DNA of 64,000 nucleotides from G963663315 sp965116335 (GCA_965116335.1 OZ220677.1:2542001-2606000); one strand, 5' to 3'; shown: positions 9,549 through 18,350, numbered from the stretch's first letter. Notes: a model not told the origin generated them from the letters alone. Numbers and translations: made by a program.

Positions 9549-9608
9549 GTCGAGGATGATGAGAAAATGATGGTAGCCCTATATATAGAGTAAGCAGCAG
9601 GTTGTCAA

Positions 9609-9624
9609 TAATATGCCAGAGCTT
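9609..9624. repeat. Left target-site duplication of the IS at mutM
   Basis: TAATATGCCAGAGCTT, identical to 11133-11148. The match extends to 17 bases if the preceding A is counted. It contains the first four mutM codons (ATG CCA GAG CTT), so this is the orphaned copy of the mutM start. Confidence 0.85.
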
Positions 9625-9694
9625 TGTCAGCGCAATTCTGTAATGTCCCCTTTTAGCAATTCTAAAATGTCCCCTTTTTTATTAGGGGGGATTG

Positions 9695-10990
9695 ATGGAC
9701 AAAGGGGTCATCACATTGAGTATTGGGGAGTTGGATCGAGTTTCGGTCATTCAAGATGTCATTAGCAAACGACTTCGTCAGCATCAGGCAGCCCGGCGTT
9801 TGGGTTTGAGTGTTCGGCAGGTCAAGCGTCTGGTGCGCCGCTATCGGGAGTTTGGGGCAGAGGGGTTGGTGTCGGGTCATCGGGGAAAGACTCCGGGCAA
9901 TGCCCGGTCTTTGTCTGTGCGCCAGGCGGTGTTGTCTTTGGTTCGGGAACGTTACCGGGACTTTGGTCCGACTTTGGCGAGTGAGAAGTTGTTGGAGCTT
10001 CATGGGGAATCCATTTCCCGTGAGACTCTGCGCCGATGGATGATCGCGGATGGGTTGTGGCAACCCAAGTCACGTCGCAAGGCTCGCATTCATCCACGTC
10101 GGGCGCGTCGCCCCTGTTTCGGGGAGTTGGTGCAGATTGATGGTTCTCCGCATGACTGGTTTGAAGGCAGGGCAGAGGCGTGCACGCTGATCGTATTCAT
10201 TGATGACGCCACCAGCCGTCTGTTGGCCTTGCGTTTTGTACAGGCTGAAACCACTCAAGCCTACCTGGAGACCCTGGCACAGTATCTGCAACAACATGGG
10301 CGTCCGGTCGCGCTGTACAGTGACAAACACAGTATCTTCCGGGTCAATCATCCCCAGCGCGAAGGAGAACGGACTCAATTCTCCCGTGCCTTAAGAACCC
10401 TGGACATCCAGGCCATACACGCCCATACCCCGCAAGCGAAAGGACGCGTGGAGCGAGCCAACCAGACGCTACAGGACCGACTGGTGAAAGAACTGCGACT
10501 TCGCAATATCTCGAACCAGGAAACCGCTAATGCCTTCCTGCCCGCCTTTATCGAAACGTACAACCAGCGCTTTGCCATCGCCCCCCACAGCACCCACGAT
10601 ACCCACCGACCCGTCCTGCACACCCCATCCGAACTCGCCCTGATCCTGTGCCCACAACATACCCGCACCTTGTCAAAGAACCTGACCTGCCAGTTCCAAA
10701 ACCGCGAGTATCAGATACAGACCCAAGCCCCCGGCTATGCCTTGCGAAAGGCCACTATCACCGTGTGTGCGGCTTTCGATGGAACCATTACCCTACTGTA
10801 CAAAGGACGCGCCCTACCGTACCGAATCCTCAAACAAGGAGAACCTCCCATCCCACTGGCCGATGAGAAAAGCGTCCAGTCAGTCGTCAACCAGGCCAAA
10901 GCCAGACAAGCTAGCCGACCCCGCCATAAACCTGCACCGGATCACCCCTGGCGTCGGTATCCGGTAACCGCCGGAGCGCATTCCAGATGA
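9695..10990 (+). CDS. DDE transposase (ISNCY/IS1202-like)
   Basis: A 431-residue transposase. An N-terminal helix-turn-helix (HQAARRLGLSVRQVKRLVRRYREFG) is followed by a second winged-helix segment and an rve-type catalytic core: VQIDGSPHDWF (first Asp), ALYSDKHSIF (second Asp) and KGRVERANQTLQDRL (Glu). The C-terminus is Pro/Arg-rich. The ATG at 9695 is chosen because a strong GGGGGG ribosome site sits 4 bases upstream; a TTG lies one codon earlier. It fills the IS apart from the ends and looks intact. Confidence 0.93.
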   Translation: MDKGVITLSIGELDRVSVIQDVISKRLRQHQAARRLGLSVRQVKRLVRRYREFGAEGLVSGHRGKTPGNARSLSVRQAVLSLVRERYRDFGPTLASEKLLELHGESISRETLRRWMIADGLWQPKSRRKARIHPRRARRPCFGELVQIDGSPHDWFEGRAEACTLIVFIDDATSRLLALRFVQAETTQAYLETLAQYLQQHGRPVALYSDKHSIFRVNHPQREGERTQFSRALRTLDIQAIHAHTPQAKGRVERANQTLQDRLVKELRLRNISNQETANAFLPAFIETYNQRFAIAPHSTHDTHRPVLHTPSELALILCPQHTRTLSKNLTCQFQNREYQIQTQAPGYALRKATITVCAAFDGTITLLYKGRALPYRILKQGEPPIPLADEKSVQSVVNQAKARQASRPRHKPAPDHPWRRYPVTAGAHSR

Positions 10991-11014
10991 ATCCAGGCGA
11001 AGAACAGAACTCGC

Positions 11015-11063
11015 CCGGTAGGTTGGACTCCATTCGCTACGCTCATTTCGTCCAACCTACCGG
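11015..11063. terminator. Hairpin inside the IS right end
   Basis: A perfect 13-bp stem, CCGGTAGGTTGGA at 11015-11027 with its complement at 11051-11063, lies 24 bases after the transposase stop. There is no clear T-run, so it may be a terminator or protection against outward read-through. The arm resembles a GTAGGTTGGA-type palindrome that is widespread in proteobacterial intergenic DNA. Confidence 0.5.
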
Positions 11064-11132
11064 ACATTCCTTTGAGTAAAAGGGGACATCTTAACTGTGC
11101 AGAAAAGGGGACATTTTAGAATTGCGTTGACA

Positions 11133-11148
11133 TAATATGCCAGAGCTT
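11133..11148. repeat. Right target-site duplication, restoring the mutM start
   Basis: Second copy of TAATATGCCAGAGCTT. The ATG inside it (11137) is the present start codon of mutM. Upstream of that ATG only four native bases remain before the IS end. Confidence 0.85.
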
Positions 11149-11952
11149 CCTGAAGTAGAAACCACCCTGAATGGGATTCGCCCTTTTTTGCAGGGATTGA
11201 AGATCATTCGGCTTGATGTCCGGCAACGAAACCTGAGGTGGCCGATTGTCGAGAATCTGGAAGGCCGGATTGTTGATTCCAGAGTCGTCCGGTTGCAACG
11301 AAGGGGGAAATACATCCTGATTCATCTGGAGCACGGTGGGTTGATCATTCATCTCGGTATGTCGGGTTCCATGCGCGTGTTACTGAATAGTGAGTCACCG
11401 GGCCGACATGACCATTTTGATATTATTAACCAGCACGGACAGATCATTCGATACCGTGACCCCAGGCGATTCGGTTGTCTGCTCTACACGCCGGACGACC
11501 CGCTGCAACATCCGCGATTGGTCAGCCTCGGTGTCGAGCCGCTCGGTGACGATTTTACCGGAGACAGCTTGTACCGATTATCCAGGAAACGAACCAGCTC
11601 GATAAAGTCATTCCTGATGGACGGTCGGATTGTCGTCGGGGTGGGTAATATCTACGCCAGCGAGGCTCTGTTCCTGGCGGGTATCCGCCCGCTTCGCCCA
11701 TGCGGGAGAATATCCCTGAGCCGTTACCGGATACTGGCGGAGGCTGTCCGCACTATCCTGACGAAGGCGGTCAAGCAGGGAGGTACGACATTGCAGGATT
11801 TTGTTGGAGCGGATGGGTCAGCGGGATACTTCGCGCAATCCCTGTCCGTATATGGGCGGGAGGGTGAAGAATGCCTGGAATGCTCAACCACAATCAAAAG
11901 ACGGGTAATTGCCCAAAGGTCCACTTTTTACTGCCCGAGATGTCAGACCTGA
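11137..11952 (+). CDS. mutM: Formamidopyrimidine-DNA glycosylase
   Basis: Base-excision repair glycosylase/AP lyase removing 8-oxoguanine. The 271-residue protein starts MPELPEVETTLNGIRP, with catalytic Pro2 and Glu3. The helix-two-turn-helix region (VVGVGNIYASEALF) and the C-terminal zinc finger (CLECSTTIKRR...YCPRCQT) are present, so the coding sequence is complete. It is disrupted at its 5' edge: an IS ends directly before the start, removing the native promoter and any Shine-Dalgarno sequence, and none is visible within 15 bases upstream. A TTGACA hexamer at the IS tip (11127-11132) is too close to the start to serve as a normal -35. Expression may be weak, leaderless or driven from within the IS. 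Confidence 0.95.
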   Translation: MPELPEVETTLNGIRPFLQGLKIIRLDVRQRNLRWPIVENLEGRIVDSRVVRLQRRGKYILIHLEHGGLIIHLGMSGSMRVLLNSESPGRHDHFDIINQHGQIIRYRDPRRFGCLLYTPDDPLQHPRLVSLGVEPLGDDFTGDSLYRLSRKRTSSIKSFLMDGRIVVGVGNIYASEALFLAGIRPLRPCGRISLSRYRILAEAVRTILTKAVKQGGTTLQDFVGADGSAGYFAQSLSVYGREGEECLECSTTIKRRVIAQRSTFYCPRCQT

Positions 11953-11983
11953 TGGCGAGAAAGCCGAGACAACTCCAGGTTTT

Positions 11984-13406
11984 AGCGTTTTCCAATCCAG
12001 AGATGAGCCTGAGCGTGTTGTCTATTGTGATTACATTGCTAGACATTGAGAGAGTTTTTCAGGCGGCGTAATTTTGGGAATTGTTAAAAGATTGGAATAG
12101 TGTATTGCGTGCTTCGTTGAGTCTTTTTGCGGCTTCATTATCGCTGTATTGGTGAGCGAAGTCATCCAGTTTTTTGAAGGTTACTCCTGGTTTGAGATAT
12201 TGTTGTGCATTGGGTAAGGATCGGAGTTTTTCGTAAGGAGTCTGAATGAGTGAGTGCGGGTATTTACGGATTCGTTTTCCTTTTTGGTTGATTTCTTCCT
12301 TTGCGAACAGGCAGGGTCTGTGGTAGTTGAGGTAGGGAGTGAGTACATGAACCAGGAAGTCATTGACGGGTTGAGCGAAGTGCTGTGAGATGTGTTCGTA
12401 TCCCAGATGCTTACGGATGACGGAACCATTTTTGCCTTCGACCAGGGCATTGTCATTACTCTGTCTGGGTCGTGATTTGGTTTGTTCGATATGGAGTTTT
12501 TGCAATAGTTTAGCGACTGTGTGATTGATATACTCTGAACCGTTATCGGAATGGAATCCCAGGAGAGTGAAGGGGAAGGCTTGGAGTAATTCATGCAGGG
12601 CCGGGATGAGATAACTTTCGGAGATTCTCTGTACACTGACGATGGCTTGCATCTGGGTGACTTCATCGACGGCATTGATGTGATATAACCCCTTGATGCC
12701 GTCCTGGTCGCCCTGATGGACGGTATCGACGCGCAAGAAGCCGGGTCGGCCATTGGGTCTGGGTATTCGTCTGACTCCGATTTTTGCTGGAGTAGGTCGG
12801 GTTTTCTGGAAGTGTCGTCGTTTGCGCTGGTAGGCATCCGAGTGTCGCAGGTTATAGAGGTGGCCGTTGGAGATTGTAGCCAGTCGCGCGTATCGGGTAT
12901 CGCCGAATACCAGAAAGGCGCGTTCGCACAGTTTTCGGGTAGCGGGTCCGGACAGGTTGCCGTGCAGGGTATCGGTTTGAACCAACAAAGCGACATCTGC
13001 TGACGTATAGCGCTGGGAGAAAGCGTTAGCGGGTCTTCCCCGACGATCCTGGATACATCCACTGTCGCGATACTGTCGGATCAACCGGGTGACCTGTGCG
13101 CGGGACAAGCCACTGACCTTTTCCAGATAGGTCTTGACGATCCCCCGGTCGGTCTTGTTGAGCAAGGAATACCGTACCTGCCGCAAGCTGTCACAGAGCC
13201 ATCGGTAGGTTTGTTTGCGGGATTGGGGTTCAAAATCAAAAGTGGTGGCTCCGTCCAGAAAGGAACGAATCTCCTCCACCGTCTGTAAACGCTGGCTGTG
13301 TAATTTCACGATCATCCTCCGATGATCCCAAAATCAACGCCGAAAGGCTCATCTCCCGATGGAAATACAGATCATCCTTCAGGCTCATCTTCCATTGGAC
13401 AACTCT
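11984..13406 (-). mobile_element. Second insertion sequence between mutM and rpmF
   Basis: Inverted ends: GTTTTCCAAT...AGATGAGCCTGA at 11987-12012 matches, in reverse, TCAGGCTCATCTTCCATTGGACAAC ending at 13403. A second AGGCTCATCT box sits inward at 13345-13354, 36 bp from the first (13381-13390), so the right end has repeated binding boxes. A GTTTT at 11979-11983 and at 13407-13411 is a possible 5-bp target duplication. Exact ends are uncertain by a few bases. Confidence 0.7.
12059..13315 (-). CDS. DDE integrase-type transposase
   Basis: A 418-residue transposase with an N-terminal helix-turn-helix (VSGLSRAQVTRLIRQYRDSG) and an rve/integrase core. The likely acidic triad is the Asp in FLRVDTVHQGD, the Asp in GFHSDNGSEYI and the Glu in ALVEGKNGSVI. 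The frame is full length and uninterrupted. It is unrelated to the transposase at 9695. The family was not identified with certainty; IS481-like or an unclassified IS are the options. Its 3' end lies inside the left terminal region of the IS. Confidence 0.88.
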   Translation of the reverse strand: MIVKLHSQRLQTVEEIRSFLDGATTFDFEPQSRKQTYRWLCDSLRQVRYSLLNKTDRGIVKTYLEKVSGLSRAQVTRLIRQYRDSGCIQDRRGRPANAFSQRYTSADVALLVQTDTLHGNLSGPATRKLCERAFLVFGDTRYARLATISNGHLYNLRHSDAYQRKRRHFQKTRPTPAKIGVRRIPRPNGRPGFLRVDTVHQGDQDGIKGLYHINAVDEVTQMQAIVSVQRISESYLIPALHELLQAFPFTLLGFHSDNGSEYINHTVAKLLQKLHIEQTKSRPRQSNDNALVEGKNGSVIRKHLGYEHISQHFAQPVNDFLVHVLTPYLNYHRPCLFAKEEINQKGKRIRKYPHSLIQTPYEKLRSLPNAQQYLKPGVTFKKLDDFAHQYSDNEAAKRLNEARNTLFQSFNNSQNYAA

Positions 13407-13411
13407 GTTTT

Positions 13412-13440
13412 TTGACGGGAAACTCAGAAAAGACTATAAT
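13412..13440 (+). promoter_or_regulatory. Sigma-70 promoter for the rpmF-plsX-fab operon
   Basis: TTGACG (13412-13417), a 17-base spacer and a perfect TATAAT (13435-13440). It lies 88 bases upstream of rpmF and only 5 bases beyond the end of the neighbouring IS, so the insertion left the promoter intact but removed whatever lay above -35. Confidence 0.75.
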
Positions 13441-13527
13441 TTGACGACTTTCCACCAGGTGGCGGTCTTGTGACACGCGCATGCCCTGACTTTCAGATAA
13501 CTTTATATTCTCAGTGACGAGGACATT

Positions 13528-13710
13528 ATGGCTGTACAGAAAAATCGTAAAACACCATCCAAGAGGGGTATGCATCGCTCTCATAATGGTCTTGAAAAAC
13601 CGACCGTGTCGATCGATCCGGTTACCGGGGAGGAGCACAGGCGTCACCATATTACTGCAGACGGATATTATCGCGGCAAGAAAGTAGTCGAAATCAGAGC
13701 TGGAAATTGA
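13528..13710 (+). CDS. rpmF: Ribosomal protein bL32
   Basis: A 60-residue basic protein starting MAVQKNRKTPSKRGMHRSHN, the unmistakable bL32 signature of the large ribosomal subunit. In enterobacteria yceD normally precedes it; here that place is taken by an IS. A GACGAGG ribosome site precedes the ATG. plsX follows after 74 bases. Confidence 0.97.
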   Translation: MAVQKNRKTPSKRGMHRSHNGLEKPTVSIDPVTGEEHRRHHITADGYYRGKKVVEIRAGN

Positions 13711-13784
13711 CATTCCGTTTTGTATGCAGCACCTTTTTGAAGGGTGGCTTGTATTGTAGTTCTGGTATTTACAGCTTTCGGTAG

Positions 13785-14798
13785 ATGACTACTCTCTCCG
13801 TTGATGCCATGGGAGGCGATAATGGTCTGGCTGTCACGGTCCCCGCAGCATTCGATATCCTGAAGGCGCATCAGGATGTCGAGTTGATTCTGGTCGGCAA
13901 TCGGGAGCGGATTGCCGCAGAGATCAATCACCATCGGGACCGTCGTAATTGTATCGACGACCGGATTACCATTCAGCATGCCACAGAAGTGGTAACCATG
14001 GATGAGCATCCGACTTCTGCTGTGCGAAGGAAAAAGGATTCTTCGATGCGGGTAGCCATCAATCTGGTCAAGGAGGGCGTGTCGGATGGGTGTATAAGCT
14101 CTGGCAATACCGGCGCGCTGCTGGCTGTCGCAAGGTTCGTGTTGCGGACTATTCCGGGGATTAGTCGTCCTGCAATCTGTGCGCCGCTGCCCCGTCGTGA
14201 CGGTCAGACCTGGATGCTTGACCTGGGTGCGAACGTGGATACCCCACCAGAAATTTTATTGCAGTTTGGCATCATGGGATCACAACTGGTGCGTTGTCTG
14301 AATGGAACGGAGAATCCGAGTGTGGGTCTGTTGAATATCGGGGTAGAGGAAATAAAAGGATCCGATATGATCAAATCAACTGCGGAGCTATTCAAAAAAA
14401 GCCAGCTGAACTATTCGGGATTTGTTGAGGCGGATGAGATTTATCTGGGAAAAACAGACCTGATAGTGTGCGATGGTATTCTCGGAAATGTTGCGTTGAA
14501 GGCTTCCGAAGGGGTTGCACAAATGATTATGAGTGTGATTAAAGAGGAGTTTACCCGTAATATCGTAACCAGGGGGGCGGGATTGCTGGCTACTCCCGGA
14601 TTGAAAGCGGTCAAGACACGTCTGGATCATCGACGGTTCAATGGCGCCAGTTTCCTGGGGTTGCGGGGCACAGTGGTTAAATCCCACGGTGGAACCGACC
14701 GGCTCGGGTTTCGTCATGCGATTGAGGTTGCGATCGAGGAAGTTGAGAATAACCTGGTCGAACAGATTCAACTCGCTCTGGCACAAACCCTGCATTGA
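13785..14798 (+). CDS. plsX: Phosphate acyltransferase PlsX
   Basis: Makes acyl-phosphate from acyl-ACP as the first step of phospholipid synthesis in the PlsX/PlsY route. The 337-residue protein begins MTTLSVDAMGGDNGLAVTVP, with family hallmarks SGNTGALLA, LDLGANVDT and FLGLRGTVVKSHGG. It is the second gene of the fatty-acid operon, between rpmF and fabH. Confidence 0.96.
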   Translation: MTTLSVDAMGGDNGLAVTVPAAFDILKAHQDVELILVGNRERIAAEINHHRDRRNCIDDRITIQHATEVVTMDEHPTSAVRRKKDSSMRVAINLVKEGVSDGCISSGNTGALLAVARFVLRTIPGISRPAICAPLPRRDGQTWMLDLGANVDTPPEILLQFGIMGSQLVRCLNGTENPSVGLLNIGVEEIKGSDMIKSTAELFKKSQLNYSGFVEADEIYLGKTDLIVCDGILGNVALKASEGVAQMIMSVIKEEFTRNIVTRGAGLLATPGLKAVKTRLDHRRFNGASFLGLRGTVVKSHGGTDRLGFRHAIEVAIEEVENNLVEQIQLALAQTLH

Positions 14799-14837
14799 TG
14801 CAATCTGGCGGCCATTAGCGATCACATTCACGGACAG

Positions 14838-15806
14838 ATGAATTATTCTCGAATCATAGGTACGGGCAGTTATCTGCCGGAAAAGGTGATGACCAATGCC
14901 GAGCTTGAGGAAATGGTTGAGACCAATGATGCCTGGATTCAATCGAGATCCGGTATCCGGGAGCGCAGGATTGCGGCGGAAAATGAGTTCACCTGTGACC
15001 TGGCCGAGCGCGCGGCGTTGGCCGCGATTGAATCGGCGGGCATATCCAGGCAGGAAATCGACCTGATTGTGGTCGCTACGACGACCGCAGATCAGGTCTT
15101 TCCAAGCACTGCCTGTCTGTTACAGCATCGACTTGGGGTCGAAGGGCCACCTGCGTTTGATGTGCAGGCAGTCTGCGCCGGATTCATGTTTGCGGTCGAT
15201 ATCGCGGACAAGTTCATTCGTACAGGCAGCGCAAGAACCGCATTGGTGGTAGGAGCCGAGACTTTCTCCCGGATTATCGACTGGACAGACCGCAGAACCT
15301 GTGTGTTGTTTGGGGACGGGGCGGGTGCCGTAGTATTGCGCGGGGATACTCAGCCCGGGATTTTATCCACCCATCTGCATAGTGACGGCAAGTACAAGGA
15401 TTTGCTGTGTGTTCCGACAGGAGTGTCCAGAAATTACCAGGCCGTTCATTCCGGCCACGCGTTTGTGACCATGGAGGGGGGTGAGGTATTTCGCTGGGCG
15501 GTGAGGGCGATGAGCGATATTATCGGGGAGACACTGACGGCGAATAATATGGAGATCGAACAACTGGATTGGCTGGTTCCTCACCAGGCGAATATCAGAA
15601 TCATCAATGCAGTCGGAAAGCGTGCCCGGATTCCGACTGAAAAGGTGGTTGTGACGGTTGATAGACATGGCAACACTTCTGCTGCATCCATTCCTCTGGC
15701 GCTGGATGAGGCGGTACGGGATGGGAGAATCCGGGCAGGACATCACGTTTTGATCGAGGGGTTCGGCGGTGGTTTTACCTGGGGTTCAGCTCTGATTAAA
15801 ATGTAG
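14838..15806 (+). CDS. fabH: 3-oxoacyl-ACP synthase III
   Basis: Condenses acetyl-CoA with malonyl-ACP to start fatty-acid synthesis. The 322-residue protein carries the KAS III triad: Cys113 in AVCAGFMFA, His249 in WLVPHQANIRI and Asn279 in RHGNTSAAS. GFGGGFTWGSAL closes the fold. In most relatives fabD follows; here fabG follows after a 74-base gap without a fabD. Confidence 0.97.
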   Translation: MNYSRIIGTGSYLPEKVMTNAELEEMVETNDAWIQSRSGIRERRIAAENEFTCDLAERAALAAIESAGISRQEIDLIVVATTTADQVFPSTACLLQHRLGVEGPPAFDVQAVCAGFMFAVDIADKFIRTGSARTALVVGAETFSRIIDWTDRRTCVLFGDGAGAVVLRGDTQPGILSTHLHSDGKYKDLLCVPTGVSRNYQAVHSGHAFVTMEGGEVFRWAVRAMSDIIGETLTANNMEIEQLDWLVPHQANIRIINAVGKRARIPTEKVVVTVDRHGNTSAASIPLALDEAVRDGRIRAGHHVLIEGFGGGFTWGSALIKM

Positions 15807-15880
15807 TCGCTGGTCGCGACAGACGAATCATACAGACGAATTACAATGAATAACGATATTGTGAAAGCAGCAGGTATCCA

Positions 15881-16633
15881 ATGGCCACTCTGTTAAAGGA
15901 TAAGGTCTGCCTGGTAACAGGTGCGACTCGCGGGATCGGTCGGGCGATTGCCTGCGCGTTTGTCGAGCAGGGGGCTGTGGTTTACGGGACTGCGACCACA
16001 GAACAGGGTGCTGAATCTATCTGTGAATACCTCGATGAGCGCGGAGCGGTAGGCGGTCAGGGCTGCAAACTTGATGTCAGGAATGACGGGCAGGTCAGGG
16101 AATTGCTGGGCATGATTACACAGAAGTCAGGCAACCCGGACATACTGGTCAACAATGCCGGCATCACTCGCGATAACCTGTTGTTGAGAATGAAGGAGCA
16201 GGAATGGGATGATATTATGGAGGTTAATCTGAAATCGGCTTATACTCTGTGCAAGGCCTGTGTGCGGGGCATGGTCAAGGCTCGCCGTGGCAGGATAATC
16301 AATATTGCCTCCGTAGTCGGATTGACCGGGAACGCGGGTCAGTCGAATTATACGGCGGCCAAGGCGGGGTTGATCGGCTTCTCAAAATCCCTGGCACGGG
16401 AAGTGGCTGCCCGAAACATTACGGTGAATTGTGTTGCGCCCGGATTCATCGAAACCGATATGACTGAGGCGTTGACCGATGAACAGCGTGACTCGATCAC
16501 GCACAATATACCGTTAGCGAGACTGGGGTCACCTGAGGATATTGCTTCGGCCGTCGTTTTTCTGGCCTCGGACATGGGGGGGTATATCACCGGAGAGACC
16601 CTGCATGTGAATGGTGGAATGTATATGGATTAA
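15881..16633 (+). CDS. fabG: 3-oxoacyl-ACP reductase
   Basis: NADPH-dependent ketoreductase of fatty-acid elongation, 250 residues, short-chain dehydrogenase fold. The cofactor glycine motif is TGATRGIGRAIA, NNAG is present, and the catalytic pair is Tyr157/Lys161 in SNYTAAKAG. The C-terminal end YITGETLHVNGGMYMD is typical of FabG. It is placed directly upstream of acpP, as in many gammaproteobacteria. Confidence 0.96.
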   Translation: MATLLKDKVCLVTGATRGIGRAIACAFVEQGAVVYGTATTEQGAESICEYLDERGAVGGQGCKLDVRNDGQVRELLGMITQKSGNPDILVNNAGITRDNLLLRMKEQEWDDIMEVNLKSAYTLCKACVRGMVKARRGRIINIASVVGLTGNAGQSNYTAAKAGLIGFSKSLAREVAARNITVNCVAPGFIETDMTEALTDEQRDSITHNIPLARLGSPEDIASAVVFLASDMGGYITGETLHVNGGMYMD

Positions 16634-16647
16634 CACATCAATAACTA

Positions 16648-16677
16648 TTGGACTTGTTTCGGACGATTGTTTACTAT
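16648..16677 (+). promoter_or_regulatory. Possible internal promoter for acpP
   Basis: TTGGAC (16648-16653), an 18-base spacer and TACTAT (16672-16677), in the 168-base fabG-acpP gap. A dedicated acpP promoter is expected because ACP is needed in large amount. The match is moderate. Confidence 0.35.
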
Positions 16678-16801
16678 CCCACCTGTCCAAAAAGATCAAA
16701 CTCCTGATTCTTTCACACATCGGACTTGAATGATCAAGGTCAGGCATGCTTGTGGTGTCAGGTTATAACCATCACTCATTTATTTGGAGGCTGAAACTCG
16801 A

Positions 16802-17044
16802 ATGAGCACAATCGAAGAACGTGTAAAGAAAGTTGTCGTTGACCAGCTTGGTGTCAGTGAAGACCAGGTCACTATGGAGGCATCATTTGTCGATGATCTG
16901 GGTGCCGATTCATTGGACACCGTCGAGCTTGTCATGGCGTTGGAAGAGGAATTTGACGCTGAAATTCCAGATGACAAGGCGGAAAGTATTGTCCGGGTTA
17001 AAGACGCTGTGGATTATATCGAAGCGACTACTTCCAAGACCTGA
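16802..17044 (+). CDS. acpP: Acyl carrier protein
   Basis: An 80-residue acidic carrier protein for growing acyl chains. The phosphopantetheine serine is Ser37 in LGADSLDTVELVMALEEEF. The ATG at 16802 (MSTIEERVKKVVVDQLGV) is preferred over upstream in-frame codons because GGAGG lies 11 bases before it. fabF starts 12 bases downstream. Confidence 0.97.
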   Translation: MSTIEERVKKVVVDQLGVSEDQVTMEASFVDDLGADSLDTVELVMALEEEFDAEIPDDKAESIVRVKDAVDYIEATTSKT

Positions 17045-17056
17045 TTTCAAGGATGA

Positions 17057-18295
17057 ATGAACAATAGACGTGTCGTCGTTACCGGCATGGGTGCAATTAC
17101 CCCTGTCGGAACAGGATTAAAGTCTTCCTGGCAGGCCATGCTGAATGGCGAAAACGGGATTTCGCATATTACGCATTTCGATGCTTCGTCCTGGCCATGC
17201 AGTTTTGCGGGTGAGGTCAAGGATTTCGATCCTGCAGAGCGGGTGCCGGGAAAGGACGCCAGAAAGATGGATCGGTTTATGCAGCTTGGTATGGCTTGCG
17301 GCCTGGAGGCATTCGCTGATTCCGGTATCGAAGTCTGTGAGGCTAATGCCGAGCGTATCGGGGTTTATGTAGGTTCCGGGATCGGCGGCATCAATACGAT
17401 TGAAGCGACCACTGATCTTTATCAGGCCAGGGGTATCCGTCGGGTTTCGCCCTTTTATATCCCGATGACCATTACCAACATGATTTCCGGGAACCTGTCG
17501 ATCAGGCTGGGTCTGAAAGGTCCCAATCTATCCATGGTCACTGCGTGCAGTACCGGAACCCATGCAATTGGTGAAGCGAGCCGTCTGATTGAATATGGTG
17601 ATGCCGATGTCATGGTGGCCGGTGGCGCTGAGGCACCGCTCTCTCCGACTTCTCTTGCCGGCTTTTGTTCGGCCAGGGCTTTAAGCCGCAGAAATGACGA
17701 CCCCGCTACCGCAAGCCGTCCCTGGGATACGGGCCGAGACGGCTTTGTAATGGGTGAAGGAGCCGGTGTGCTGGTACTCGAAGAATATCACCATGCCAGG
17801 CAAAGAGACGCACGGATTTATGCGGAGTTGTCCGGGTTCGGGATGAGTGGAGACGCCTATCATATCACCAGCCCGTCTCCCGGAGGAGAGGGCGCGGCGC
17901 GCTGTATGGTGAACGCATTGAGAAATTCCGGCAGGACTCCCGAGCAGGTGCAGTATCTGAATGCCCATGGAACATCCACTCCCCAGGGTGATATTGCTGA
18001 AACTCTGGCCGTCAAGTCGGTTTTCGGGGATCATGCCGAAAATTTGATGGTAAGCTCTAATAAATCAATGATCGGCCATTTGCTCGGTGCGGCGGGTGGA
18101 GTGGAAGCCGCAATGACCGTTCTGTCGGTTTATGAAGGAGCTATCCCGCCCACCATTAACCTGCACGATCAGGACCCGGAATGCGATCTTGATTATGTGC
18201 CGAATGAAGCCAGGCAGGAAGGCGCGGAGGTGGCTCTCAGCAATTCTTTCGGGTTCGGCGGAACCAATGGAACACTGGTTTTCAGCAGGCTCTGA
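17057..18295 (+). CDS. fabF: 3-oxoacyl-ACP synthase II
   Basis: Elongating ketosynthase, 412 residues. The Cys-His-His triad is Cys164 (VTACSTGTHAIG), His304 (NAHGTSTPQGD) and His341 (MIGHLLGAAGG). The C-terminus NSFGFGGTNGTLVF is standard. It is followed by mltG without the pabC found between them in enterobacteria. Confidence 0.97.
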   Translation: MNNRRVVVTGMGAITPVGTGLKSSWQAMLNGENGISHITHFDASSWPCSFAGEVKDFDPAERVPGKDARKMDRFMQLGMACGLEAFADSGIEVCEANAERIGVYVGSGIGGINTIEATTDLYQARGIRRVSPFYIPMTITNMISGNLSIRLGLKGPNLSMVTACSTGTHAIGEASRLIEYGDADVMVAGGAEAPLSPTSLAGFCSARALSRRNDDPATASRPWDTGRDGFVMGEGAGVLVLEEYHHARQRDARIYAELSGFGMSGDAYHITSPSPGGEGAARCMVNALRNSGRTPEQVQYLNAHGTSTPQGDIAETLAVKSVFGDHAENLMVSSNKSMIGHLLGAAGGVEAAMTVLSVYEGAIPPTINLHDQDPECDLDYVPNEARQEGAEVALSNSFGFGGTNGTLVFSRL

Positions 18296-18350
18296 TATTT
18301 CCGGCGGCCAGCAAAACGCGATACCAGGCTATTGACTTAGAATCAGGCCG

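Larger units (their letters stand above)
9625..11132 (+). mobile_element. Complete insertion sequence with long target duplication, inserted at mutM start
   Basis: The ends are TGTCAGCGCAATTCT (left) and, read inward from the right, TGTCAACGCAATTCT. Each end also carries two copies of an AATGTCCCCTTTT-type box (reverse complement AAAAGGGGACATT on the right), likely transposase binding sites; one inner right-hand copy is imperfect. One full-length transposase gene lies inside. The 16-17 bp target duplication and the transposase type fit the IS1202-like group formerly filed under ISNCY; from memory that group has members with target duplications of about this length. The intact frame and clean duplication suggest a fairly recent insertion. 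Confidence 0.88.

Noticed and set aside
9615..9780. Open frame starting at the left orphan copy of the mutM ATG and running into the IS
   Set aside because: It is a chance fusion of four mutM codons with IS end sequence, ending within the transposase gene in another frame.
14388..14942. 184-codon minus-strand frame across plsX/fabH, and others of similar kind over erpA, glxB, gntR and the GS-like gene
   Set aside because: They are shadows of well-supported genes on the other strand, with no family resemblance or ribosome site.
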